64,000 bases of DNA from Paramacrobiotus metropolitanus (GCF_019649055.1 NW_026570293.1:124001-188000), one strand, 5' to 3'; numbered from the stretch's first letter, positions 1-11,739 are shown. Numbers and translations are program-made. Notes: generated by a model not told the origin, from the letters alone.

Positions 1-148
1 AATCGAAGAACGCGAAAAATGCTGATGTTTTGATATATTGTTTCCAATTACGTTGTACCGCAGGTAAAATAAAACACAAGAACGCTCACCGGCCTTTTCG
101 TTGCAGTGACGCCTAGCGTAGCTAGAAATCTAGCAGTCCATATTTTAC

Positions 149-1401
149 TCAGTTAGCCCCAAATAAATGACGCTGCACAGCGTCCCTGGTCTTTGTATGA
201 TTACGCTGCTGTTCCTCTGTATCGACCGGTGCGTCCTTGATGCGCAAACGGCCGAACGGCTCAACTACCGACGTATGCAGTGCTCTCTCTTGGGGCGTGA
301 GGAGTGGGGCATTCGGCATCAGCGGCGTCGACGTCGACGCTGCGCTTGCAACCGGTGCGGACTCAGTTCTCATTATCCGGGGCGACGCTTGTAGTGATTT
401 GGGCGTTGATGACGCTGCCCTGAACAATGGAGGGGTGCCCTTTGATGTGGAGGCCTTCGGTGCCACGGTATCGGCGCGACTGGTACCCTGGCCGCTGCCG
501 GCTCCACTGGCTTCTGCCTCCCGGCGTCCGCTGGTGCTCTGGATCGTCTGCGGCAAATTCCTTAGCGCACGTGCAACTGCGTCGCAGTCGTCATCCGTAT
601 AACGGCTAATGTGTTTCAGAGGTGCGGCCACCACCACCCCTCTCGTGTACAACTTCTCCGCATCAAATTGACCATACCGATACAAAGGGACCAGGACCAG
701 ATTGGGACGGTCCTCGTTAAGCTTTAACAAAAGCGCTTGGGTAAAAGCGTGCCACGGTTGCTCGTCAGCATTGCGCGCATTAGTATCCTTCTCACTGCGT
801 GTCAGCGCGGCATTTAGCATCAAGCAGCCCGCTTCGGCCAGCGGTCGCAAATTAAAATGCTTGGAAATTCTTGTCCCGCCAAGTCTGTCCTGCTCGATGC
901 AGTTGCAGGACACGAAAGTGTCATTCTGTCCTCCATGATTGCCCCACGCCGAATGGAGAATGCGGTATAAATTTTTGGCAGCCGGAACGCCAAATATCTT
1001 GTCTTTGTCTGATTTATCGCCGGTCGGTTTGGGGTTTGGCTGAAAAATATGCCCGTAAGACTCTGTCCACGTACATCCGCCGGCAAATCCTGTGCTCTTG
1101 GCTCTGGGATGGCTTGGCTTTAATGGCTCCATCATAATGAAAATTGCCGTAATACTTTCGTACGGACAATGTGTCCACTGAAACATTGTGTCCCAGCCTG
1201 GACTGGTGTCATTATTATTTTCCATTGCCCTTGCCCATTTTTCATGGCCATGGGCTTGTACGTTTTATGGAGATACTTCATGATGGCTTGGAATTCTGTT
1301 GCGATTCCCTTGGCACTGTTCGGAGCCCACATCCAGCTCCATGATTCATGGACCGTTGCTTTCACCTGGGCGATAAATTCCTCCTCGGATAACTGAGCCA
1401 T
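149..1401 (-). CDS. UDG-fold-like protein, copy 1 (single-base frameshift)
   Basis: The coding sequence starts with an ATG at 1401 and reads about 60 residues; a shift of one base in the TTTT run at 1218-1221 then moves it into a 358-residue frame ending at 149. The core follows the order of family-1 uracil-DNA glycosylase. MFQWT then IFIMMEPL lies where that family has its GQDPYH loop. GVPAAKNLYRIL matches the PPSLxNIYKEL helix, and GCLMLNAALT followed by an Asn and WHAFT matches LLLNxxLT...NSH...W..F. The catalytic Asp loop and the HPSPL loop are not conserved, so glycosylase activity is doubtful. The last ~120 residues are Ser/Ala/Pro/Thr-rich and probably disordered. The frameshift means the gene either uses the internal ATG at about 1225, is a recent pseudogene, or reflects a sequence error. 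The UDG relation is inferred from motif order only. Confidence 0.6.
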
Positions 1402-2399
1402 TGGCAGAATTTAACACATATATTAAGCACTTAATGCTATTCTGTACCTGATAGCGAAGCTGCGGGTGGTGATAATGAACTTAAATTTATATCTGCCACA
1501 AAAAAAATGTGCATGCAAAAAGCAAATCCCGGTAAAATTAGTATGGCTACGAGCCCACTGAAACCAGACAATTAGATGCGCGATGCGGTGCCGGCGATTG
1601 CTCATAATATACGCTCGCGAAGAGTTTTTGAACATCCGTCCGCCGGCAGGCTGTTGTCACCCGGAAATGCGCATTCATGAATCCCCAGAATGACTGTAAT
1701 ATTACTCGTATTACGTCAGCTTTTGCCGGCCTCCAACGCCGTCGCTCAACTGCGCCGTTCCGCTGATGCAGTATCTGTACACGAGGTGAAGTTATGCGTC
1801 ATACAGGTCATACGTGGCCGGAGGGACTGTTGAAGTCTGCTACCGAATCCGTTTTGTACAACGTTTTGCTAGTAATGCACTAACTGTGTGCGCGTTATTT
1901 CCGGTCGGCCGTGCCTGAATTGTATTAGCGCCACACAGGCACGATGTACGGCGTAACGGCTGCAATTACTGCGAACATGCTGCCTGCTAGTGTAGAAATT
2001 AAAACTTTTCCAGTAGAACCGGAAACCTCGCCGGAAGTTATTTGACTATGTTCTCTGTATGCTGCCAGTAGTTGCTGTAAACTCTTTGCACTGATTTTCT
2101 GCTATATACAGTATACAGGTGATGCAGCAAAACCGGCATGATATTGTAATAGACGTTATAATTATAATTACCTTAATACCTAGTATAACATACCGTGTAT
2201 AATAACCAATAAGCACTCTTACTCAAATTTTATTCAGACTGGTGGTACAAAAGTCTTAATTTTTTTTCTCTCACAGTAATTATATACTGATTGTAAAGCC
2301 TCAGCCGACAGTAGAAATAGGCGGCCTTTATTTATGCATGCCGCCGATTTGTTGCTAAAGTGCACAAATTACGGTTCTGATTAGCCGGGTCGTTGGTAT
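1402..2399. other. No gene seen
   Basis: About 1 kb upstream of the first UDG-like copy. No reading frame here resembles a known protein or any other family in the window. It should hold the promoter of that copy, but no clear core element is visible. Confidence 0.5.
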
Positions 2400-2765
2400 T
2401 AAAGATGATAAATGTTGTCTAAGCGGTTCACGATGTGTGACTAGTGACTACCTTCTCTGCAAGCTGGCCCAGCTTGCCATGAACGCAGCGTAACTAGGCA
2501 CTGAGACATATTATCGGAAGCTACCCATTCTATTTCTAAACCTGATTTTACTTTTGTTTCTTCTACCGTTCGTACGGAACGACGTAATAAATAAAGCCTG
2601 CAATTTGGCCGCACAGTAAACCGGTGTTTTTCGATTCTGGTACATAACCGTAATCACAGCTGCTTCGTGGCCCCTTTCCTTTTCCAAACTGAACAGTCGT
2701 TTGCTCCCTGGATGCGCTGAGTAAACAATTCCAGTTGAGATGATTTAAGAATATCGTTTGAGTAC
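2400..2765 (+). repeat. Dispersed repeat R1, copy A
   Basis: This stretch is clearly similar to 38800-39095 and, over a shorter span, to 31830-32032. Shared blocks include ATTATCGG, CCGTTCGTACGG, TTTGGCCGCACAGTAAAC, CGATTCTGG and GAACAGTCGTTTGCTCC. It has no open frame, terminal inverted repeats or LTR signature. The three copies lie at the 3' side of genes, which fits a short non-coding mobile repeat or shared 3' sequence carried along with duplications. Confidence 0.7.
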
Positions 2766-3330
2766 TGATGCGGCCACCGTCGTAGTCCCCGGTGTTGACG
2801 CTGTCCTGAACAGTCCAAGCGTGACCTTTGATGTGCTCGCCCTCGATGTCCCCATTATGTCGGCTGTGCCTTTCCCACTCTGTCCGGCGGCCCCTGACCC
2901 ACTCGTTTCTCCCTCCCGGGACCGGCCGGTCTTCTTAATCGTTTACTGTCGGTCAAATATCGCACGTGCCGCTTTACAGCAGTCATCGGCGTCATAACAG
3001 CCGAGACGCTTAGAATGAGGTGTTTGGACAGCCACGCCACTCGTTCATATTTGTGCCCTTATCAAACACTGGGGACTTATATAACGGGATAAAAATCCAA
3101 TTGAGACGCTCCTCCTAATAATTACGTAATAGCGTTCGGGTAAAAGCTCGCCCCTCGGGTTCTTCGCCAATGCATCGCCTTCGAATTTCCACTATGTTTC
3201 AGTGCAATGTTTAGCAGCATCCTTTGTCAACTTCAGCAGATCAAAGTTCTTTGACAAGGGTGTTCCTTCCAGTCTGTTCTTCTCGATAGAGTCGCAAAGC
3301 TGAAAGGTACCCCTTCCGTCCCACTGCTCA
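2758..3330 (-). pseudogene. UDG-fold-like pseudogene, copy 2
   Basis: On the minus strand this reads fragments matching copy 1: CDSIEKNRLEGTPLSKNFDL (copy 1: CNCIEQDRLGGTRISKHFNL), a decayed version of the alanine/leucine strand that follows, and then the Ser/Thr/Gly-rich tail (copy 1 has GTSRADTV and ASTSKGTPPLFR). In-frame stops and frame changes interrupt it, and the N-terminal half is missing. It is closer to copy 1 than to the copy at 13985-15289, so it looks like a local duplicate that later decayed. Confidence 0.7.
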
Positions 3331-3669
3331 CGGTTGCACAAGCACCATGTCAACAACTTTTTTGCTGTTGAAAATAGAGTTATACTATATAAAACTTACA
3401 AAATTTTTGTATTTTTTACGGGGAAAAATCTCACGGAATTCATGGTTTTGGGAACTGAGACACAAAACTTTTCTACCCAATTTCAATTTACATACACAAA
3501 TGTTTGTGAAGAGGTATCACTTTTTAAAACAATTTTGTTGTATCCAGTAGCAGTTGAAATTGTCTTTCAAACGTCGTTAGCGGTACGACGAGTGGCGAAA
3601 CGAACGATAACAGCAGACGGCCATTTTGTTCAGCCGCCCGGTAACAGAATGCTAGCGGCGCAGTAGTCT

Positions 3670-4140
3670 AGCGGCGCGCGGCCGGATGTTTTAGAGGCGA
3701 TAGGGATGGGCTCCAAATGTAGCTGGGTTGGTGACTGGTGTGGTTTTTGATAACGATAAATTGCAGGCGGGTTGGCATGTCTGCCAGCAAGGCTAACAAG
3801 AAACCGACATGGTCGGAACTCTGAAGGAACTGCAGCACACAAGGCTGATGGTGAGAGTGACCCCTTTGCAGCAGTAATATCGCTGGGGGTACAGCCTTGG
3901 TACAGCTAACAATTGTCAGGTACCCTGAAGGTACTAGTACCATAACAATTGTCAAGTTTTGAAGGAATTAACTGTTATAAATTAACTGGTTAAAGAAGTC
4001 GGAAAGAGGGTTGAATTACAAACAGGCGAGATTCGCAGCCATGAGTTTTTAAAGCAGAACATTTGTTTAGCTATTCAAAGAGGAAATGCCGCTTCTGTTA
4101 TTGGTACTGTGGAAAATGTTGTTTTGTTTAAGTGTAACTG
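3670..4140 (+). pseudogene. Pseudogene of an unrecognised small gene family
   Basis: Two pieces of one family occur here. From 3777 the frame MSASKANKKPTWSEL matches the ORF at 10736 (MPASQVNKKLTWSER) but meets a stop straight after. About 240 bases further on, the frame containing EFLKQNICLAIQRGNAASV ends in a stop at about 4140; it matches C-terminal peptides at 9572-9813 (minus strand) and 50690-50778. DNA similarity to 10670-10810 starts about 90 bases upstream of the ATG. I do not recognise the parent protein. The gene structure of the parent is inferred from the order of the pieces here. Confidence 0.55.
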
Positions 4141-4778
4141 AATCATAATATTGTTATCGCTTGGTTGAAATTTGGAAAAAAAATCTAAAAAAAATTAACT
4201 GTAGCTTACCGGTTAATAGCTGTACCACAGTTACCGGACACCGGTCGCTATAACATTTTCTTACGTACATGGTTTTAAACTTGTCTACCTCCTCAGCTTG
4301 CTTTACCATCAGATCAATTAATTAGGGAGCAGGGAAGCTCTCTGATGTGCTACCAGGTATTGCTTGTCCCTCGCCAAGGCCAGCATGTCACACAGAACAG
4401 GATACAAAATTCGACCCATTATCATTCGCTACCGAACCGAGTAAATGGGCAGTGTATCTCAGGCCTTAGGGTATGGTGCACAGGACTGGCCTTCAAAGAA
4501 AATTAACGTCTTAATTGAATAGTTAAATAAGACAAGCCGTGTGCAAACAACAGTAGCGAAAGCATTCCAAATACACGGTTGCGTTATTCCGGTATTTCTA
4601 GAATCTTTGGTAATGTAGCAAACCGCAGCGTGTGTAAAATATAAAAACCTACTTTTGCGTATATACCGTTAACTGCATTACTACAATTATTATATCAACT
4701 TTCTATAGCAACGAAGCATCAGCGAAAAACTTTCAATTTTGCCTGCCTTGTTCGCCTCAGTATCCTTTTGCTTGCACG
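4141..4778 (+). other. 5' flank of the SIAE-like gene
   Basis: About 640 bases without a credible gene. It should contain the promoter and 5' untranslated region of the gene starting at 4779. An AT-rich run with TAAAATATAAAAAC lies about 140 bases upstream of the ATG, but it is not a convincing TATA box. Confidence 0.4.
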
Positions 4779-7700
4779 ATGAATGGTTTTAATGCTTGTG
4801 ATTATCAGTTCTTTATTCTGTGTACCACAACACTGTTGTATGTGGTTTCGGTCGGCACGGTTCTTTTAAGGACTAATGGCGACGCGGGGACCTTCGCTGC
4901 AGATCACACTTTCAGACTGGCCAATTATTTTCAAGACAGGATGGTTCTGGAGGCAGACATCCCTGGGTCGGTGTTGTGGGGGTATGGAAAGCCAGGTGCC
5001 GAAGTTGAAATTGAACTGCTGGGTGATATTCTACTGACCGGCATCAATGGTAAGCGAACTGGGCAACCCCGCAACCCGTGACATACGTTTCGGGCTTTCC
5101 TGTACTACGTGCGCAAAATGATTATTAAATTTTTCTTTCTGTAGTTTCATATACGGAGGATCTAACTGAGGCTTTCTCCTATAAACATAACGCAAAACGA
5201 TAATTAAAATTCTTTTGTGTATTTCTAACACGACGTACCTCACTGAGGCCGAGCACCGAGCATTGTGAGTTAATGACTAGTGAGACCAATATATAAATGC
5301 AGTTTTATAAAGCCGATTTCTGTCATCGCACTAAGAATCTAAGATCGAGTACTTACTCTGTATTTTGCGGTTGCTACTTGAACGTCAAAACAATGTGCAA
5401 GGAAGGAAGAAGCAACAAAACAAACGATCATGAAAAGAGACAGATCTAGAAGAAATGCAAAAGTATTGCAGGCCATTCTGTCTTAGTTTTCCCAATTTTT
5501 TTTAAACATCGTGGCCTAATGTGGACATTAATTTTGTGGTTAGGGAAAGTCAATCTACCCGAAACACCTATCTGTGCAGCGGCTCCCATCGGGATGCCGG
5601 ACATCGCACATGTTTTATCTAACTTCGAGCAGAGCACTTGTCTCCAGTGTGGCTTTTCCCGTATTTGCGCACTACGTTCCGTAGTGAAGAGTGGTCGGGC
5701 GGAAATATGTGGTGCTATGGCGGCTCCGCGATGAAACAATTTTTGTCATATATTGTTTTTGAACGAGCAATAATAGTACTTCGAATGCTGCCTTATATGG
5801 ACTCCCCTTATATTACTCTCCCTTATCTAGGTTCCCGGCTTGTTAGCAATACCCGTCAAATTAAATTTATCGGATTTATAGCAGAACCCTTTTCTACTTC
5901 TTTCAATCGGATTTACAAGTGAGCACACCAAAGAATTCCGAAATTTCACATCCGAATTATATTTATATATATTATCTATACAATAATATTTTTCATTAAT
6001 TTCAACCGGATTTGTCAATGAACAAACTGAAAAATGCTGAAATTTCATGTCACATTATTTTTTCATGGGGTTCTTAGTGCATTTTTACGGGCGACGTTTA
6101 GAAAGATTTTGAATTTAGAAAGATTTTGAATCTGTCGTTGATGCAACCTGAGCACTTTGAAACAAACTAAATGCTACAAAAGTACTGGCAAAATAAGTAT
6201 TTTAAATAAATCAAAAATTTCAGTCAGGCATAACTCTGATAACAGCTGCGAAAGTGTGAGTAATAACGTAACCGCCCATGTAGAGGGTTGCTCATATTGC
6301 TCGGGAGCCCAGATAAGGGAGAGTAATATAAGGGCCCATATAAGGCAGCATTCGAAGTATGGTAGTTATGGACAACAGTGAACACCGCTCAGTAAATCCA
6401 ATCAAATGAAGAACTTATCCCAATTTAAACTTATTCTTACTGGTAGTTAATAACTAGTTATGTATTTAACAGTATGCTATGTTCGATTTCCACAACAATG
6501 GTATCAGTAATGACTCGTATACAGATGAAGGGCTCTGGAAACAATCTTTGTGGGCTGGTATTCCGACCGGACCGTGGGACATCGACGTGTATCAGAGCGA
6601 ACGAGGCAACTACACTGGTCATGTCGTATTGCGCGATGTTTATTTTGGAGACGTATTTCTGTGCGTCGGTGAGGCCAACATGGCGTTTCCGGTTGCGAAG
6701 GTAAGACATCCTGAACTCCATACTACGGCGCGTCACGCCGCGCTGTTTAATCAGTGGCGGTGTTAATCACATAACAAGCATTTCGCTGGCAGGTGGCTTG
6801 CTGCACGCCAGATATTTTAATGAGAATAACTGTATGTAACTGCTTGGCGGAAGGTGGATAGAAAATGGTCGGTGCAGTAAGGAACAATCTAACTGCGGAG
6901 GCAGTTAGGCATTGCAATAGACGTAGCGTAGTGGCCATCGTTCAAACGCTAACTTCGCGTTAATATCGCTCTACCTGTTCCTTTACATGCTCAATTTGGC
7001 GACAGGTTTGTGCGAGTTCACCAAACGGTGAAAGAATAATATCACAATAGCATGAGCTCATTGTCCTCTGTATTTTGTATAAAAACAGACAGTCGCTGTT
7101 CGTAGAGAGTACGTAGCGTAAGGGTACGTAACCAAACTGTAGGCATTTGACATTTAGAAGTTACCGGAAGATATGCGATACCCTATACTACAATAGTACC
7201 TGTTTTTTTACTCAGTGGACTCTGAGCAGGTGCGTGCTTTCAGGTGCTACATCGCACGCATCTTATATACGCGACAAGATTAATACAGTAGTGTTAGTGT
7301 CAGTACTTATGCTAAGTAATGAAGCGCTACGGGTAGTTAATGAATCTCGAAGTAATTAACGTATGTACTGACCAGATGTTCAATGCTTCGGAAGAACTGG
7401 CGGCATCCTCGGAATTCCCCCTTATCCGACTAATGAGAATCTCACCAGATTCGTCCTTCAGCGCGCTGCCGGAACCACGCATCCTTCAGAACTGGACTAT
7501 AGCGACTCCGGATTCGTTAAAAGACTTTTCTGCACTGTGCTGGGCGACAGGCCGGCGCGTGTCTGAAGATATTCGCAGCCGATTCGGTACGTTTTAGGAG
7601 AAATCTCTACTAAAACCGAAACGATTCTCGACTACTTCACTTAAATAGGTCAAAAGGCTCCCATTGGCTTGATTGGGGCTTATCGAGACGCAGCCTCTCC

Positions 7701-9357
7701 CATTCGCGGCTGGATTCCTCCAAACAGTATTGGGCATTGTACAGGAACTATGCAGCAGCCGGGAACGGATTCCGTGCTGTGGAACGCCATGATTGCCCCG
7801 ATAAAAACACTGCGTTTCACCAGCGTTATCTGGTATCAGGGCGAATCGGATGCCGCCCTGGATGCCGACACCTACGGCTGTCTGTTCAAGGCCATGGTGG
7901 AGGGATGGAGGGGCAATTTCTTCCGGGGTATCGCGCTTCCCTTTGCGGCGGTTTTTCTGACTACTGCTGTCATGCAGCGTTGATTCATTATTATTCCTAT
8001 TTTTCTACTGATTCTGATTGCTGTTTTTATACCATACCGTCGCGCCTGATCCCTTTTTCAATTTTTATGTTTCGTAAAGTATTGTGTATATTACTTTGGT
8101 TGTATGTTTTGGGTTTCTTAACAGAGTTTTTTGGTGTTGGACACCAGAATTTTTTGGTGTTGGACACCAGAATTTTTTGGTGTTGGACACCAGAATTTTT
8201 TGGTGTTGGACACCAGAATTTTTTGGTGTTGGACACCAGAATTCTTTGGCATTGTGCAGCTGGGTACGAGGAATTCTGAAGACGTACCGGGCGCCACCGC
8301 TCAGATACGGTGGGAACAGACGGCCGAGTATGGACAGGTGCCGAATGAAGCTCTGATACTTGTCTTCATGGCCTCAGCGATGGATCTGGCGGACCCCGAG
8401 TCACCGTTTGGCTCGTAAGACGACTGTAGTGTCCCGTAAATGTTCACGCACGTGAGCTTTTCTACTGAAGCCTTAGTAATTTTACTGATCATTCATAACG
8501 TAGCTTTAACTTGTAAAATGTATGCGACAGTTAGTAATGCTTATCTAAGTCGTAAGACGGAGTTTACTGACACAACGTACCGTGACCTTCCGTTATCCAA
8601 TAGACCTACTTGTTGAACATATGAGAACCTAGGCGCTGCGTGACCTTCAATAATACTGTACACAAGCTTACATTGCCGGTTGTGTTTGTATCAGGGAGCT
8701 GCCACGCTACAAAGAAGAGATCGCGCAGCGCTTGCTGGCCGGTATTGTGTCGGTCTTGTACTACCGACACATCCCATTTCAAGGACCTTTCCCGAAACGC
8801 ATACAACTGGGCCCGGATAATGCCTCTCTGTGTATCGAATATGACCAGCAGATAAATTTCACACCGAACGCTGCAAGCAATTTTGAGGTACCAGATTTCC
8901 TTGACCGGCGTTTTCTCCATTGTATACTGTACATGTAAATTATGATAACTCGGTCACGTTAATTTTTGATGAACCCATACGCACATACACTGTATTTATT
9001 GATTCGTTTTCTGCACTTGAATTGCATCATGCAGTAATACGCAGCTAAATTAATTTTTTGTGGCAGATTTGTTGCGATACGCCGATATTCCGCACTGATA
9101 ACTGGAAAGACTGCCGAATTTGGCATAACACCACCAGTCGGCCTAGCCTGTCCGCGGGAAATACAATTGTCGTCTCGACGCCGTGTGCCGGCAACGCATC
9201 GGCCAGTTTTGTGCAGTACGCCTGGGCAGTGACCCCATGTGGATACAAGAATTGTCAAGTCTACGCCACGGATTATCTGGGCGACCCCAAAGGACTGCCG
9301 GGACCACCGTTCGTTCTGCCAACCAACTGGACACGCGACGACTACAACCTAGTCTGA
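4779..9357 (+). CDS. SIAE-like: Sialate O-acetylesterase-like protein, catalytic Ser and His replaced
   Basis: Seven exons join in frame: 4779-5049, 6525-6700, 7376-7586, 7649-7927, 8240-8414, 8695-8887 and 9067-9357. All have GT/AG borders and matching phases, giving about 531 residues (human SIAE is about 523). An N-terminal hydrophobic stretch suggests a secretory or lysosomal signal. Family landmarks appear in order: FRLANYFQDRMVL, VLWGYGKPGAEV, FGDVFLC, SVLWNAMIAPI, VIWYQGESDA, FFGIVQL, AMDL..PESPFGS and a C-terminal YAW..TPCGYKNC. SIAE removes 9-O-acetyl groups from sialic acid. Two active-site positions differ: the nucleophile motif GQSNM reads GEANM, and the WHQTADFG histidine motif reads WEQTAEYG. 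The product is therefore probably not a normal esterase. The starts of exons 2 and 5 are the least certain borders. Confidence 0.9.
8125..8239 (+). repeat. Five-unit 23-bp minisatellite ending at a splice acceptor
   Basis: There are five near-perfect 23-base units, each a T run followed by GGTGTTGGACACCAG. Only the first unit differs, in its first two bases. Each unit contains the inverted repeat GGTGT/ACACC around TGG. The array fills the end of intron 4 of the SIAE-like gene. The CAG of the last unit is the best-fitting acceptor for exon 5, so every unit carries a copy of a possible 3' splice site. Confidence 0.9.
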
Positions 9358-9571
9358 GCAGTAATTGTGTTGATGTCAAAGAGGCTGACGCCTAGCGCGG
9401 GCGGTCTGGGGCAATTTTTTGTACAGTACATTACAGTGCAGTACATTTTCTGTACGGGTGCAGTACACTGGCCATCGCGCGAGAAACTTGTCTATATCAA
9501 CTTTCTAGTTGTGTGCAGGATATTTTATTCTTAAACATACTTTCTTACACAGTCTTAAGAGACTTCACTGA

Positions 9572-9813
9572 TTATACAGCATCAACTGACTCATGCGGTC
9601 TAATCCCAAAGAACATTTGATCTAAATTCGCACCCATCGGTGCCGTTCCCATGACAGATGCCGCATTGCCTCGTTGGATTTTGATGCTGATCCGCTGGCG
9701 CAGGAATTCTGTGGCCCGCTTTTCGCCGGTTTCCTGTTGAATCTTCTGTCCACCTACTGTCATCATGCGGGTTGCTTCCGGTCCAGGCGGTCCAACCGTC
9801 GAAGCCCAAGGCT
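9572..9813 (-). CDS. C-terminal exon of an unrecognised protein
   Basis: On the minus strand a TTTTCAG acceptor is followed at 9813 by an open frame to a stop at 9572. It carries PWASTVGPPGPEATRMM, then GEKRATEFLRQRISIKIQ and RGNAASVMGTAPMG. The central peptide recurs in fragments at about 4055-4140 and 50690-50778, so this is a conserved C-terminus and probably the functional member. It looks like an amphipathic helix with a short tail. The family is not recognised. Upstream exons would lie at higher coordinates, possibly in 10031-10579. Confidence 0.5.
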
Positions 9814-10030
9814 CTGAAAAGGTAGTTTTGCAAGATATTATAGTATTAAACCTTAATCATTTCGGCTTGTACCCGGTAAGCTAGCCTAAACCAAATTTTT
9901 CTACTCACGGGCGAAAATACGGGGCGTATAATTATGACGGAGTCTGACAGAAAACGAAAGAGCCTGAGAAGCTGAGCTGTATCTTTACATGCAGTTCAGT
10001 AAGCTTTAAGGTCGGTATGAAGCACTAAGA

Positions 10031-10579
10031 TTACCCGGGTAGGTGCAGTACTTGTACAGCAAGTGCAGCGCAGTGAGCGCACATACTGGTTACAACCACC
10101 CTTATGCTGTGCGTGAATGCACGCGACGTATCAGAATTGACAGAAGCTGGCCTTAAAGCGCTTTGAATTACACGCGGAAGAGTGCGTTGATGGCTGATGC
10201 CGTACATCGCCAGTCGGCTCAGCGTGGAGACATCCCCATGTCGCAAGTCCACATCTTCCCACGCGGGCACTGCCCCATATTCATCGAAGCCGCTGAACTT
10301 ACACCCATAACAGATGCAGATCCGGTTTTTCCATATGGCGCCCGTACCCAGTGGGAATAAATTACACACTTACAGGAAACAATAGTTGCGAATAGCCCGC
10401 AAATCCCCAGAATAGGACAGAGTGCGCATCCAGCGCGCATGCAAAGCCGTGACCTCTGCTAGTACGTTCCCCGTGGCGGGTGGGAAGTTGTCATTGAGCG
10501 CGTGCACGAAGCGCGTTCGGCCATCGCTGCAGCAGAGGACCACCCGCTGAATGATGATTTGAAGTTTGGAGTTGGTCAA
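10031..10579 (-). CDS. Possible exons of the same minus-strand gene (uncertain)
   Basis: Two protein-like stretches sit on the minus strand. The first, about 10570-10372, reads RVVLCCSDGRTRFVHALNDN and LRAIRNYC and ends at a good GTAAGTG donor. The second, about 10330-10160, contains FSGFDEYGAVPAWEDVDLRH. The phases of the obvious donor and acceptor do not join them in these frames, so either the exon borders or one frame is wrong. The family is not recognised. They lie just upstream, on the same strand, of the exon at 9572-9813 and may belong to it. Confidence 0.3.
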
Positions 10580-10735
10580 CGTTCAGTTCGCGCGACTCAA
10601 ACGTGGGATGCAGTATCAGTTCCTGCTAGTGCGCACGCAGCTGGGGTGTTTCAGAGGCGAGAACAGTGAGCTACAAATGCAGTTCGGTTGGGCCTGTTAT
10701 GGTTTTTGTAAACGATACATGGTAGGCGGGTTGAC

Positions 10736-10990
10736 ATGCCGGCCAGCCAGGTTAACAAGAAACTGACATGGTCGGAGCGCGGGAGGAACTGCAGCACGGT
10801 CAGGCTGAATGCAGCCGCCGAGATGCATTGGCTCAGGAGAGTGACCGCTTTGCAGCACTTTTTGCTGTCTGGATGTGAGCTGCCAACAGCTTTCAAAAGA
10901 GATGCTGACGTGGTCAGCCATGCGGGGATGGTCCGCATGGCGGACCAAGTCAGCACCACGGTGGAGTCTGTAGTGAACAGACTTAACTGA
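10736..10990 (+). CDS. Unrecognised 84-residue ORF
   Basis: This open frame starts MPASQVNKKLTWSER and continues with a helix-rich stretch containing AAAEMHWLRRVTALQHFLLS. The same N-terminus and upstream DNA occur, broken by a stop, at 3777, which suggests that a real gene was duplicated. In that pseudogene the C-terminal peptide RGNAASV follows about 280 bases later, so a further exon may be missing here. No signal peptide or membrane segment is visible and the function is unknown. Confidence 0.35.
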   Translation: MPASQVNKKLTWSERGRNCSTVRLNAAAEMHWLRRVTALQHFLLSGCELPTAFKRDADVVSHAGMVRMADQVSTTVESVVNRLN

Positions 10991-11739
10991 ATGCGTGCAA
11001 CTGTGCTTTGGTAACATCATAACAATGCGCCATTATTAAAGTCGTGATGTTTCAATGCTAATGGAAAATGGTCACTCCGCTTACTCGTATCACCGATAAC
11101 TATTTTTTATTCAATCATAGCGGCTCAGTTGTACTGCGTCTCCGGCGCATGCAAATAAGGCAGTCACCTACAGTTTGTATTTAATGTATTGTCTAAGATA
11201 AAGTAACATAGCAAGATGAATAAAGTCACGATGAATAAAATAAAAGCAGTAGTAAGCGTAGATAAATATGGAGTAGGATTGAACGCATGGTTAAACGTAA
11301 AAGAACACAACATCGGAATGACAAAGTAATAAAAAACAGAGCTCATGCCTCAGATCCAACGAATTCGCTGCATAAGAAACAATCGAATGAAACAAAAACA
11401 GGTAAAGCGAAAGGGAGAAAGCAGCTCCTCCTGATTCCTTTTTCCGTGTTTGTTAAACGTACTGAGTAAAGTCAATTAAATAAAATGAAAAGAACTACGT
11501 GTAAGCCTACACTTTCAGTCAGAAATTCTGGACACTCGGCGCATTATGTACGAATATAGGATCTCGTGCGCATGATTAATTTAATGTCATCAACGTCCGC
11601 TTTAAATTGATAAAGCGCGGCCAATAAACCGGTTCCAAATTTCTTTGGTTTTTATATAATTATCGAGTTGTCGAGATACGTTGTCTATGTGAGTACTGGC
11701 CAGTGAATCCGCTAAATCGGCGACAACTTGATTAGGGCT
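10991..11739. other. AT-rich intergenic DNA, no gene seen
   Basis: Only short, low-complexity frames (Lys/Asn-rich on one strand, Phe/Ile-rich on the other) occur here. No repeat shared with the rest of the window was noticed. Confidence 0.45.

Noticed and set aside
8027-8418. Frames reading through the 23-bp array as a repetitive protein
   Set aside because: The array lies in an intron and ends at an acceptor; repeats of FWCWTPEFFGVGH are translations of a minisatellite.
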